A stretch of 64,000 nucleotides of DNA from QHXM01 sp032160165 (GTDB taxonomy: Bacteria; Acidobacteriota; Blastocatellia; Pyrinomonadales; Pyrinomonadaceae). The notes under the pieces were generated by a model. The model did not search any database. It was not told where the DNA came from and was given only the letters and a program-made list of their open reading frames with translations. Position numbers and translations under genes: made by a program. Positions 43,167-51,885 of the stretch are shown here, piece by piece. Location of the stretch: NCBI GenBank assembly GCA_032160165.1, contig JAVHWA010000162.1, positions 1-64,000 of the forward strand. Direction: 5' to 3'. Every line of letters begins with the position of its first letter. Within the stretch, counting starts at the first letter, position 1.

Positions 43167-44137
43167 ACAGCTTTTGGCTTGATCGCCCCACGTTGGTTAC
43201 GGGCGGATCCGGGCTGGTCGGCAGCTGGCTTGTGCGTCGACTGACGGAAGCGCAAGCCGATACAGTCTGCCTGGTCCGCGATTGGGTACCGCAAAGCGAG
43301 CTTGTGCGGAGCGATCTGATCGAGCGGGTAAAGACTGTGCGGGGGGACCTGTGTAATCAGGAGTTGCTCGAGCGCGTACTGGGTGAATACGAGATCGAGA
43401 CTGTAATTCATCTTGCCGCGCAGACCATCGTTCCTATTGCCAACCGCAATCCAACCTCGACATTGGAAACGAACATTGCCGGAACGTGGCGTCTGCTCGA
43501 AGCCTGTCGACGCAGCCCGCGTGTGAAGCAGATCGTAATCGCGTCATCGGATAAAGCCTACGGTGATCACGCGCAGTTGCCTTACGAGGAGGACGCGCCA
43601 CTTCAGGGGCGGCATCCCTATGACGTCAGCAAGTCATGCGCCGATCTTATCGCGCAGAGTTATGCTGCGACATACGGCACGCCCGTGGTCATCGCGCGCT
43701 GCGGAAACTTCTATGGAGGCGGCGATTTGAATTGGAGCCGTATCGTCCCCGGCACGATTCGTTCGGTCTTGCGTGGACACGACCCCGTCATCCGTTCGGA
43801 CGGCAACCATGTGCGAGACTATTTCTACGTCGAAGACGGCGCGCAAGTCTACATGTTGCTGGCCGAACAACTTGCGAACCGGCAGGAGCTGGCCGGACAG
43901 GCCTTCAATTTTTCTAATGAAATTCAGGTGACCGTGCGCCAGCTGGCGGACCGCATTCTTAAACTAATGAATTCGTCCCTGGAGCTCGATATCCGCAACG
44001 AGGCGAGCAATGAGATCCGCCATCAATACCTAAGCGCAGCCAAGGCCCGTCGAATGCTCGCGTGGAAACCGATCTTCACGCTCGACGAGAGCCTCGCTCT
44101 CACGATTCAATGGTATAAAGATTTCTTCGCGTCGTAA
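43163..44137 (+). CDS. rfbG: CDP-glucose 4,6-dehydratase
   Basis: The protein has 324 residues from the GTG at 43163, which overlaps the rfbF stop (GTGA) and follows GGAAGG. An ATG at 43085 would force a 27-residue unconserved extension. The NAD motif is TLVTGGSGLVGSWLV. VIHLAAQTIVPIANRNPTSTLETNIAGTWRLLEACR and SSDKAYGDHAQLPYEEDAPLQGRHPYDVSKSCAD with the Tyr-x3-Lys pair are typical of CDP-glucose 4,6-dehydratases. The product is CDP-4-keto-6-deoxyglucose, which the following enzymes modify. Confidence 0.93.
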   Translation: MNSFWLDRPTLVTGGSGLVGSWLVRRLTEAQADTVCLVRDWVPQSELVRSDLIERVKTVRGDLCNQELLERVLGEYEIETVIHLAAQTIVPIANRNPTSTLETNIAGTWRLLEACRRSPRVKQIVIASSDKAYGDHAQLPYEEDAPLQGRHPYDVSKSCADLIAQSYAATYGTPVVIARCGNFYGGGDLNWSRIVPGTIRSVLRGHDPVIRSDGNHVRDYFYVEDGAQVYMLLAEQLANRQELAGQAFNFSNEIQVTVRQLADRILKLMNSSLELDIRNEASNEIRHQYLSAAKARRMLAWKPIFTLDESLALTIQWYKDFFAS

Positions 44138-44240
44138 CAGGGGACAAGCAGAATTCCGGATAGATCGCCTGATGCGGCCGATCTCAAACTTAGCGATGAG
44201 AAGCTGTGAGGGAGTTGTTGAACCAAATAGCAGGGGACTC

Positions 44241-45530
44241 ATGCCGGCGTCGACCATAACCGCCTGTCGCGCCTGTGGCGCGAAGGGACTGGAAGTTGTC
44301 TTGTCGCTTGGGCGCACGCCGCTGGCGAATCGTTTTCTGTCGGCTGAAGAAATCGATTTGCCTGAGCCCCGCTACCCGTTGGACCTGGCCTTCTGTCCCG
44401 GTTGCGCCCTGGTGCAAATCACTGTCACCGTCCCGCCTGAAGACTTATTCCGCGAGTATCTTTATCTGTCCTCCTTTTCTGACACCATGCTGGACCATGC
44501 GAGGGATATCGCTGCGCGGCTCATATCGGAACAGAAGCTAAGCGAAGAGAGTCTGGTCATAGAAATCGCCAGCAACGATGGGTATCTACTGCAGTTTTAT
44601 AAAGAGCGCGGTATTCCCGTGCTTGGCATCGAACCTGCCGTGAATGTAGCGCGCATTGCAATGGACGAGCGCGGGATACCCAGCATCTGCGAGTTTTTCA
44701 CCCAGGAGATTGCGCAGGGCCTGCTAGGGACGAACCAACAGGCTGATCTCATCCATGCGAACAACGTTCTCGCGCACGTCGCAGATCTGAATAGTGTGGT
44801 ACGCGGCATCGAGGTGCTGCTGAAAGATACGGGGATCGCAGTCATTGAGGTGCCGTACGTCGGCGACTTGATTGATCATTGCGAGTTCGACACGATCTAC
44901 CACGAACATCTATGTTACTTTTCGCTGACGACTCTCGACCAACTGTTCCGCCGGCACAATGTCCCTATCTTCGACGTGGAACGTTTGCCGATTCATGGCG
45001 GTTCCTTGCGCATCTTCGCGTCGAAAACTCGTCCTAAATCGGGGCAGGGGAGCAACGGGGGAAAACCGCAGTCTCGCGCCGTCCGTGAAATGCTGCGGGC
45101 GGAGAAAGAGCGCGGTATGGACAGCATCGCGTTCTACAAGGAATTCGCGCTCAAAGTTGGGAGCTTACGTGAGCGCCTGGTGATGATGCTCAACGGGTTG
45201 AAGCGAGAAGGGAAACGTCTGGCGGCTTACGGAGCATCGGCTAAAGGCAGCACGTTGCTCAACTACTTTGGCATAGGCAAGGAGACGCTCGATTTTGTCG
45301 TTGATCGCAGCACTTTCAAGCAAGGGAGATACACTCCCGGCACGCACTTGCCAATCTATGCTCCGGAGACGCTATTGAAAGAGCCTCCTGACTATGTCCT
45401 GCTGCTCACGTGGAATTTCGCCGACGAGATTCTGGTGCAGCAAGCGGAGTATCTGCGCCGCGGGGGGAAGTTTATCACCCCCGTGCCGGAGCCAAAGATC
45501 ATGGGCGAGGGCGCAGCGTCCTCTAAGTAG
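44241..45530 (+). CDS. NDP-hexose C-methyltransferase (TylC3/NovU-like family)
   Basis: The protein has 429 residues from the ATG at 44241, which follows CAGGGG. It has the three-part build of sugar C-methyltransferases: a zinc-binding N-terminal part (ACRACGAKGLEVVLSLGRTPLANRFL and CPGCALVQI), a SAM domain with VIEIASNDGYLLQFYKERG near 112-130, and a C-terminal Methyltransf_14 region (GKRLAAYGASAKGSTLLNYFG). The central HANNVLAHVADLNSVVRG and YHEHLCYFS residues match the His/Glu active site proposed in TcaB9/TylC3. It most likely methylates C3 of CDP-4-keto-6-deoxyglucose, giving a branched sugar. Confidence 0.88.
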   Translation: MPASTITACRACGAKGLEVVLSLGRTPLANRFLSAEEIDLPEPRYPLDLAFCPGCALVQITVTVPPEDLFREYLYLSSFSDTMLDHARDIAARLISEQKLSEESLVIEIASNDGYLLQFYKERGIPVLGIEPAVNVARIAMDERGIPSICEFFTQEIAQGLLGTNQQADLIHANNVLAHVADLNSVVRGIEVLLKDTGIAVIEVPYVGDLIDHCEFDTIYHEHLCYFSLTTLDQLFRRHNVPIFDVERLPIHGGSLRIFASKTRPKSGQGSNGGKPQSRAVREMLRAEKERGMDSIAFYKEFALKVGSLRERLVMMLNGLKREGKRLAAYGASAKGSTLLNYFGIGKETLDFVVDRSTFKQGRYTPGTHLPIYAPETLLKEPPDYVLLLTWNFADEILVQQAEYLRRGGKFITPVPEPKIMGEGAASSK

Positions 45531-45536
45531 CAGTAG

Positions 45537-46067
45537 ATGGAATTCATCCCCACAAAGCTTAAAGGCGCCTTTATTATCGAGCCCATCAGACTGGAAGACG
45601 AGCGTGGGTTCTTTGCGCGCACCTGGTCACAAAGAGAATGGGAAGCGCAAGATCTCAACCCACGATTGGTCGAGTGCAATATCTCTTTTAATAGGAAGAA
45701 AGGGACATTGCGCGGTCTACATTATCAAGCAGCGCCGGATGCCCAGGCCAAACTAGTGCGCTGTACCTTGGGCTCAGTTTACGATGTCATCGTGGATTTG
45801 CGACCTGATTCTGCCACCTTCAAGAAGTGGTTTGCGGCAGAACTGACGGCGGAGAATCGCAGAATGCTCTACGTTCCGGAAGGGTTGGCACACGGGTTTC
45901 AAACTTTAGAGGACGACAGTGAAGTTTTTTACCAGATGTCCGCGTACTATGCTCCTGAAAGCGCTGCCGGAATTCGATGGAATGACCCTGCGTTCGGTGT
46001 TGAATGGCCGCTCCCGGTTGAGGTGATTGCGCCCCGAGACGCCTCGTACAAAGATATTGACGGCTGA
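45537..46067 (+). CDS. rfbC: dTDP-4-dehydrorhamnose 3,5-epimerase family protein
   Basis: The protein has 176 residues and a full RmlC fold: EDERGFFARTWSQREWE near 20-36, the catalytic His in KKGTLRGLHYQAAPDAQAKLVRC near 62, and VPEGLAHGFQTLEDDSEVFYQMSAYYAPE near 115-143. It epimerises C3 and/or C5 of a 4-keto-6-deoxy sugar. Here it follows a CDP-linked C-methyltransferase, so the substrate is probably the branched CDP-4-keto sugar, not the dTDP form. The start is 7 nt after the methyltransferase stop. Confidence 0.9.
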   Translation: MEFIPTKLKGAFIIEPIRLEDERGFFARTWSQREWEAQDLNPRLVECNISFNRKKGTLRGLHYQAAPDAQAKLVRCTLGSVYDVIVDLRPDSATFKKWFAAELTAENRRMLYVPEGLAHGFQTLEDDSEVFYQMSAYYAPESAAGIRWNDPAFGVEWPLPVEVIAPRDASYKDIDG

Positions 46068-46109
46068 GTTCGAGAATAATTCCCATTAATTTTTATCCGA
46101 GGAGATTCA

Positions 46110-47243
46110 ATGCCTGCTGAAAAGATACCTGTATTCAAGCCCCTCATTGAGCAGGATGAGATTGACGCCAGCACTCGTTCACTGGAATTGGGCTGGCTCG
46201 GCATGGGTAGTTATGTTGGCGAGTTCGAGGATAGTCTGAAGAGCTTCCTTGGAGCTACTGATCGATACGTAGCTGCAGTCAGCACCGGGCATGCGGCACT
46301 CCATTTGGGGTTATTGACTATCGGCGTAGGCCCCGGCGACGAAGTGATTACACCGTCTTTCAACAACGCGGCGGATTTTCAGGCCATCCTAGCGACGGGT
46401 GCCGAGCCCGTGTTCTGTGACATCGACAACGACTCGCTGTGCATTGATCTCGATAAGGCCGAAGCTCTCGTCTCGCAGCGCACCAAAGCCATAATTGTGA
46501 TGGATTACGATTGCGTGCTCTCCGATCACGAACGTGTCGCCGAATTCGCCGATCGACACAACGTGCGCGTGCTGCACGACGCCGCACACGCTTTCGGCTC
46601 AAAGTACAAGGGGAAGCCCATTGGCAGCTTTTCAGACATTTGCATGTTCAGCTTCGATCCGGTTAAGACCATCACCTGCATTGATGGCGGTGCGCTCGTG
46701 GTGCGCTCGGAAGAGGAGTTGAAGAAGATCCATGAAATGCGATTGATTGGCATGAGCCAGCCAGCCTCTGTTATGTATCAGAATGCGCGGGCATGGACTT
46801 ACGACATGACGATGATCGGCTTCAGATATCATATGGCGAACATGCACGCCGCTATTGGCTTGGCGCAGTTAGCGAAGATGGAGAAGATAGCGGAGAGTCG
46901 TCGAGCCGCTTGTGTGTACTACAATGAAAACCTGGGGCGCGCAAGCGACGTCATCGTGCCGAAAACAGACTTTCAGGATATAACTCCCTTTCTTTATTAC
47001 ATCCGCGTGCCCGGCGGTAAGCGCGACGCACTGCGCGCTCATCTCAGCGCGCAGGGCATTGACACGGGGATTCATTGGCAACCTGGTCACTGGTTTACCC
47101 TCCTCAAAGATTGCCGTCGCGGCGACCTTTCGGTTACTGAGAAAGTTGGCCACGAGATCGTATCTCTTCCGCTTCATTCAATGATGTCGACCAATACGCT
47201 GGATCGCGTCATCGAGGGCATTACTTCATTCTTCGCGACGTGA
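46110..47243 (+). CDS. DegT/DnrJ/EryC1-type PLP sugar aminotransferase
   Basis: The protein has 377 residues. The ATG at 46110 follows GAGGAG. The PLP lysine is Lys186 in FSFDPVKTITCIDGG, with Asp157 in VLHDAAHAFGSKYKGKP and the phosphate-binding STGHAALHLGL near 58-67. It should aminate a 4-keto (or 3-keto) nucleotide sugar using glutamate. The neighbouring rfbF, rfbG, C-methyltransferase and rfbC genes suggest it converts the branched CDP-4-keto sugar to an amino sugar. It is clearly distinct from the LegC-like aminotransferase at 59624. Confidence 0.9.
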   Translation: MPAEKIPVFKPLIEQDEIDASTRSLELGWLGMGSYVGEFEDSLKSFLGATDRYVAAVSTGHAALHLGLLTIGVGPGDEVITPSFNNAADFQAILATGAEPVFCDIDNDSLCIDLDKAEALVSQRTKAIIVMDYDCVLSDHERVAEFADRHNVRVLHDAAHAFGSKYKGKPIGSFSDICMFSFDPVKTITCIDGGALVVRSEEELKKIHEMRLIGMSQPASVMYQNARAWTYDMTMIGFRYHMANMHAAIGLAQLAKMEKIAESRRAACVYYNENLGRASDVIVPKTDFQDITPFLYYIRVPGGKRDALRAHLSAQGIDTGIHWQPGHWFTLLKDCRRGDLSVTEKVGHEIVSLPLHSMMSTNTLDRVIEGITSFFAT

Positions 47244-47437
47244 AAAAAAAGCCAGGTGTGTGGCATAATCACCCATAACAGACAAGAGGCCAGCCCGCCA
47301 GTCAACTGCATGAGTCCAATCCGCAAGACAGCTTCTCTGTGATTAATGCTCATGTTGGAGTTCGTGAGTGTTGTTCAGCTGGCGCCGCGCTTAATCGCGG
47401 CCAACAGGGACCGCTCGTCCCCTCGAGGCGAAAGAGA

Positions 47438-48124
47438 ATGGCATTAGGACATGAATTACTTGTCGCCCTCAAAAAATCGGCAACTGCTGATGGTCCGGCC
47501 CTGTGTCTACCCATTGGCTCGCCCGTGAGGGCAATACTTCGTCCGGTCGCAACGGCCAGCGACAGGCTTAACGAAGCGGATGTCAGCGTCTTAACATCCT
47601 GGCGAAATCGATTTGTCAGGTCATTTCTCAACGAATTCGAAGCCACCGAGGAGCAAACACGGCGATGGCTGACGGAGATGGTAGGGCCAGACGAAACGCG
47701 AATCCTTTTTATGATTGATGACCTTGAAGGCAAGACCTTCGGTTACATGGGTCTGGCGTTCATTAACTGGCAGACAGAATCGGGTGAGGCGGACGCGATT
47801 GTGCGGGGGGGCGAAGCAGTACCCGGCTTGATGACAACCGCCATGCGCACTATGCTGAACTGGGCGCGCGCGCAACTTGGACTTCGCACGCTAGGGGTTC
47901 GTGTACGCTCTGACAACGAGGCCCTCGGCTTCTACCAGGCGTTTGGCTTTCGAGAGACACGACGCATCCCATTGCGACGGACCGAATCTGATAACACAGT
48001 CTGTTGGGTCGAAGACGATTCACTCCCTTCGGGCGAGCCGAGTTTAGTGCACATGCTGCTGCCGGATGACGCGAAGGACAGCCAGAACAGTAACAGGCTT
48101 TCTCAGATGAGGGATAAAGGTTGA
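47438..48124 (+). CDS. GNAT-family N-acetyltransferase
   Basis: The protein has 228 residues from the ATG at 47438 (MALGHELLVALKK), which follows GCGAAAGAG; longer frames to 47339 have no support. The GNAT fold shows LTSWRNRFVRSFLNEFEATEEQTRRWL, TRILFMIDDLEGKTFGYMGLAFINW, and the acceptor strand-helix LGVRVRSDNEALGFYQAFGFRETRRIPL near 170-200, which is the acetyl-CoA-binding end. Within this operon it probably acetylates a sugar amine, possibly the amine added by the aminotransferase at 46110; an alternative is a step in the legionaminic-type pathway. Confidence 0.82.
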   Translation: MALGHELLVALKKSATADGPALCLPIGSPVRAILRPVATASDRLNEADVSVLTSWRNRFVRSFLNEFEATEEQTRRWLTEMVGPDETRILFMIDDLEGKTFGYMGLAFINWQTESGEADAIVRGGEAVPGLMTTAMRTMLNWARAQLGLRTLGVRVRSDNEALGFYQAFGFRETRRIPLRRTESDNTVCWVEDDSLPSGEPSLVHMLLPDDAKDSQNSNRLSQMRDKG

Positions 48125-48129
48125 ACCTG

Positions 48130-48915
48130 ATGGCGACGGGCAAGGACAAATTGATTAGCATCGACTTTGAGAACAGCCGGGTTGTTGTTGAAGGAGAGCA
48201 TGGGCGCTCCGAATACGGAATGGATACGGCGGAAGCATTTGACGCTGTTTCAAGGGCATGGCTCCGTTGTGGCTGGGACAATAAGTACGTTTACAGCTTT
48301 TCATGGTTAGGGCGTCCGATCATTCAACTGCCGGACGACATGATTCGGCTACAGGAGCTCATTTATGCAGTTCAGCCTGACGTGATCATTGAGACTGGAG
48401 TAGCGCACGGCGGCTCGCTGGTCTTTTATGCGAGCCTCTGCAAGGCTATGGAAAAGGGGCGCGTCCTCGGCATTGACATAGAGATTCGTCCGCATAACCG
48501 AAAGGCCCTTGAAGCGCACGCGCTCTTTCCTTTTATCACTTTGATCGAAGGTAGTTCAGTCGACCCTATCGTGGTTGAGGAAGTTCAAGCGCAGATTCGT
48601 CCCGGGGAGAAGGTCATGGTCTTTCTCGATTCATGTCACACGAAAGAACATGTGCTGGCCGAGTTACATGCTTACGCTCCTCTTGTCACCCTGGGGTCAT
48701 ATATCGTGGCGATGGATGGAATCATGGAGCAGGTGGCCGGGGGCCCGCGCACGGAGCCTGATTGGTCGTGGAATAATCCCCGTAGGGCCGCGATAGAGTT
48801 CACGGAAGCGAACCCTCAATTTGTGATTGAAGATCCTGCAATTCTTTTTAATGAAAGCGCGCTTACACGACGTGTCACTTATTGGCCGGACGGCTTCATC
48901 AAAAGAGTTAAGTAA
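48130..48915 (+). CDS. cephalosporin hydroxylase (CmcI)-family sugar methyltransferase or hydroxylase
   Basis: The protein has 261 residues from the ATG at 48130 (AAAGG 10 nt upstream); TTG at 48121 overlaps the GNAT stop. It matches the CmcI family: WLGRPIIQLPDDMIRLQELIYAVQPDVIIETGVAHGGSLVFYASL holds the SAM-binding E-T-G-x-A-H-G-G region, GRVLGIDIEIRPHN the acidic cofactor contact, and VMVFLDSCHTKEHVLAEL the metal-binding acid. Most family members in glycan loci are Mg- and SAM-dependent sugar O-methyltransferases, not hydroxylases. It may methylate the chain end. Confidence 0.87.
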   Translation: MATGKDKLISIDFENSRVVVEGEHGRSEYGMDTAEAFDAVSRAWLRCGWDNKYVYSFSWLGRPIIQLPDDMIRLQELIYAVQPDVIIETGVAHGGSLVFYASLCKAMEKGRVLGIDIEIRPHNRKALEAHALFPFITLIEGSSVDPIVVEEVQAQIRPGEKVMVFLDSCHTKEHVLAELHAYAPLVTLGSYIVAMDGIMEQVAGGPRTEPDWSWNNPRRAAIEFTEANPQFVIEDPAILFNESALTRRVTYWPDGFIKRVK

Positions 48916-48960
48916 CGTTAATTTAGATTAAGTGTTTTACCCGAGAAGGATTTGGATTTT

Positions 48961-50139
48961 ATGCCGAAGTATTCGTTAGTAGTTCCCACTTTAGATCGGG
49001 GGCATTTGCTGGAAGGAACCCTGGATTCGCTTTCCAAGCTCGATCATGACTCGTTTGAAGTAATCATCTCGAATAACTCTTCCAGTGACGACACTGAGGC
49101 GATAGCGAGGCGGTGGACCGAAACTGACCCTCGATTCAAGTACGTCAAGACAAGCAAGACGCTATGCATGTCAGACCACTGGGATTTTGCTTTGCGCTAC
49201 GTTACCGGGGACTATTTTCTGTACACCGGCGATGATGATTCCTTCGCCCGCCATCTCTTGAGAGTTTTAGATCAATGCCTGGATGAGGATGGCGCGGAAG
49301 GGGTCTATTGGAGGCAAGCTCTTTACTATCACCCATCCTGGTTTGAGGAAAATCGCGCAGGAAATCTCTATATACCTCCACTCAGCGGCCGCAAGTGGTT
49401 GATACAGGCCAAGGATGCTATCCAACAGATGTTTGACCTGAACCCTCCCAATACGTTTCCGATTGGGATGTCCTTCTGCTTTAAGACCTCTATTGTGAAC
49501 TCGCTGTTGGAAAAATACGGGATATTCTTTGTGCGCCCATTTCCGGATTACACGTCCACGATGATGTATCTTCCCAGCATACGCGGCTATCTGTATCTTG
49601 ATACCCCGCTAACCATCGTCGGTAAATCAGCGGATTCCAATACGGCTGCTTATATGAATGGATCCCAGGCGCGAGTACAAAAGTTCTTTGAAGAGCATGA
49701 CGGTCCTGTTTATCCACACATGCCTTTGAATTATACGGTTATTTTTAATGGCATAGCTGAATGCGTCAAAGCTGTGCAAGCGGTGCGCAGCGATGACTTG
49801 GGTGGCTATCATTTGGATTGGGCGCGGTACTTTATCAGCATATATGACGCCGCCTGGATTCATAAGGAAACTCTAGAGGATACGATCGATCCGCAGGAAT
49901 TTTGGCAGGCGCTACATAAGATGCCCACCAAAGTACAAATGCGCGTGATGAGCTATGTCAGCAGAGTGAAGGTCTACAATCTACGTCAAAGGATTAAACA
50001 TGGCTTGGCTGGTCGTCCGCAGAAGAATGGAGCAGGGGCGGCTAATCTCCATAAAGGAGATTTTTGTAAGAAAGTATCGAGCTTGACAGAGTGTTCGCAG
50101 GTACTCTCTGAACGTAATCTGGAGCTAGGTTATTCTTGA
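48961..50139 (+). CDS. glycosyltransferase family 2 (GT-A)
   Basis: The protein has 392 residues. The ATG at 48961 follows GAGAAGGA; TTG at 48952 would leave no spacing. N-terminal YSLVVPTLDRGHLLEGTLDSLSKLDHDSFEVIISNNSSSDDTE is the GT2 nucleotide fold, and FLYTGDDDSFARHLL near 85 carries the Asp-rich DxD motif. The C-terminal half (about 170-390) is long and less conserved. It transfers a sugar to the lipid-linked glycan in the cytoplasm; the donor is not identified. It ends with a 1-nt overlap (TGATG) with the cytidylyltransferase start. Confidence 0.88.
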   Translation: MPKYSLVVPTLDRGHLLEGTLDSLSKLDHDSFEVIISNNSSSDDTEAIARRWTETDPRFKYVKTSKTLCMSDHWDFALRYVTGDYFLYTGDDDSFARHLLRVLDQCLDEDGAEGVYWRQALYYHPSWFEENRAGNLYIPPLSGRKWLIQAKDAIQQMFDLNPPNTFPIGMSFCFKTSIVNSLLEKYGIFFVRPFPDYTSTMMYLPSIRGYLYLDTPLTIVGKSADSNTAAYMNGSQARVQKFFEEHDGPVYPHMPLNYTVIFNGIAECVKAVQAVRSDDLGGYHLDWARYFISIYDAAWIHKETLEDTIDPQEFWQALHKMPTKVQMRVMSYVSRVKVYNLRQRIKHGLAGRPQKNGAGAANLHKGDFCKKVSSLTECSQVLSERNLELGYS

Positions 50140-50849
50140 TGGGCTCAATGGTCGGCCTGATTACTGCGCGCGGTGGATCGAAGGGTATTCCGCGAAAGAA
50201 TATCGCGTCGCTTGCCGGAAAGCCTCTGATCGCCTGGACGATCAAGGCAGCACAAGAGAGCCGGGCATTAGATCGCATCATCGTCTCTACCGACGATCCT
50301 GAAATTGCGGATGTAGCCCGGGAGTGGGGCGCCGATGTGCCCTTTATGCGTCCGCCGGAACTGGCCGCGGACGATTCACCCCATCACGGCGTAGTTATCC
50401 ATGCTATTCGCTGGCTGGAGTCGCAACCCGCCCCGCCGCCTGACTACATAATGCTGCTCCAGCCGACCTCGCCGCTGCGTAAGGCTGAAGATATCGATGC
50501 CGCCGCGGCCATTGCCGCGGAGAAAGATGCGGACGCTGTGATTAGCGTTTGCCCTACGCACGACCATCCATACATCAGCAAACGGATAGCGGACGACGGT
50601 AGACTCCTCAATTTTGTCGAGCCGCCAAAGGGATACTTGCCACGCCAGGCGTTGCCGCCTGTTTACGCTCTCAACGGGGCGATCTATCTGGTGCGAAGAG
50701 AGGTGATGCTCGCAAGCGAAGACTGGAATACTCCGCGTACCTTCGCATACGTGATGCCGCCGGAGCGCTCGGTAGATATTGATTCACCATGGGACCTCCA
50801 CCTGGTTGATGTGATTTTGAGAGATTTGAATGGCTTTACGTCCAATTAG
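50139..50849 (+). CDS. legF: CMP-nonulosonate cytidylyltransferase (NeuA/LegF type)
   Basis: The protein has 236 residues. The start ATG at 50139 overlaps the preceding stop. LITARGGSKGIPRKNIASLAGKPLIAWTIKAAQ is the CMP-NeuAc/CMP-Kdo synthetase signature, and ILMLLQPTSPLRKAEDIDAAAA-type text (MLLQPTSPLRKAEDID) with SVDIDSPWDLHLVD near the C-terminus forms the metal and sugar site. It activates a nonulosonic acid with CTP. The neighbouring LegI/LegG-like, PtmE, LegB and LegC genes indicate legionaminic acid or a close derivative, not N-acetylneuraminate. Expected cytoplasmic. Confidence 0.9.
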   Translation: MGSMVGLITARGGSKGIPRKNIASLAGKPLIAWTIKAAQESRALDRIIVSTDDPEIADVAREWGADVPFMRPPELAADDSPHHGVVIHAIRWLESQPAPPPDYIMLLQPTSPLRKAEDIDAAAAIAAEKDADAVISVCPTHDHPYISKRIADDGRLLNFVEPPKGYLPRQALPPVYALNGAIYLVRREVMLASEDWNTPRTFAYVMPPERSVDIDSPWDLHLVDVILRDLNGFTSN

Positions 50850-51885
50850 CATTGCTGGCCGCGAAGTGGGACCAGGTCATTCGTGCTTCGTCATCGCGGA
50901 GGCCGGCGTGAATCATAACGGGAGTCTGGAATCCGCCCTCCAACTGGTTGACGTCGCGGTCCAGGCCGGCGCTGACGCAATTAAGTTTCAAACTTTTAAG
51001 GCGGAGCACCTGGTCACATCAGATGCGCCAAAGGCTGCATATCAGCTCCGTAATACCGGCACCACAGAATCTCAATATGAGATGCTGCTCGGACTGGAGC
51101 TATCGCACGAGGCGCATCGTGTGCTGATGAGTTATTGCTCTCAACGGGACATACTCTTTATGTCCACTCCGTTTGATGAAGAGAGCGCGGATTTTCTGGA
51201 TGAGCTCGGTGTCCCCGTTTTCAAGTTGCCGTCGGGCGAAATCACCAACCTGCCTTTCATCACGCATGTCGCGCGCAAAGGCAAGCCTTTGATAGTCTCG
51301 ACCGGCATGGCGTGGATGAGCGAAGTCGAGGCTGCTGTCCAGAGCATCACTGCCTGCGGAAACCAGGACTTCATCTTGTTGCACTGCGTGAGCAATTATC
51401 CGGCTGAAGCGGCGGACGTAAACTTACGCGCAATGCGGGCCATGGAGGAGAAGTTCAACGTACCGGTTGGCTATTCGGATCACACCAGCGGTATTGAAGT
51501 TGCCCTTGCTGCTGTTGCCCTTGGCGCTTGCATCATCGAAAAACACTTCACCTTGTCCCGCGACTTGCCGGGCCCCGACCACCGTGCGTCGCTCGAGCCG
51601 GAGGAGCTGACGGCAATGGTGCGCGGCATTCGCCTGATTGAAGCAGCGTTGGGGCATGGCCGCAAAGAGCCGGCGGCGAGCGAAGCCGAGACCGCTTCGA
51701 TAGCGCGTCGGAGTCTGGTGGCAGCACGCGACATCGAGGCCGGAACGAAGCTGACCGAGGCTCTGATTTCGATTAAGCGCCCGGGCAGCGGCCTCTCGCC
51801 GGCTATGCTGCCTCAGGTGCTTGGGCGCAGGATGCGCGTGCCCGCCCGGGCGGGCACGCTGCTCACGTTGGAGATGCTTTCATGA
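50830..51885 (+). CDS. legI: nonulosonate synthase (NeuB/LegI type)
   Basis: The protein has 351 residues. The ATG at 50830 overlaps legF by 20 bp. The TIM-barrel NeuB domain has FVIAEAGVNHNGSLESALQLVDVAVQAGADAIKFQTF, TPFDEESADFLDELGVPVFKLPSGEITNLPFI and GYSDHTSGIEVALAAVALGACIIEKHFTL. A C-terminal SAF/antifreeze-like domain (about 290-350) ends in GRRMRVPARAGTLLTLEML. It condenses phosphoenolpyruvate with a 2,4-diacetamido-2,4,6-trideoxymannose-type sugar in the legionaminic case. Confidence 0.93.
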   Translation: MALRPISIAGREVGPGHSCFVIAEAGVNHNGSLESALQLVDVAVQAGADAIKFQTFKAEHLVTSDAPKAAYQLRNTGTTESQYEMLLGLELSHEAHRVLMSYCSQRDILFMSTPFDEESADFLDELGVPVFKLPSGEITNLPFITHVARKGKPLIVSTGMAWMSEVEAAVQSITACGNQDFILLHCVSNYPAEAADVNLRAMRAMEEKFNVPVGYSDHTSGIEVALAAVALGACIIEKHFTLSRDLPGPDHRASLEPEELTAMVRGIRLIEAALGHGRKEPAASEAETASIARRSLVAARDIEAGTKLTEALISIKRPGSGLSPAMLPQVLGRRMRVPARAGTLLTLEMLS

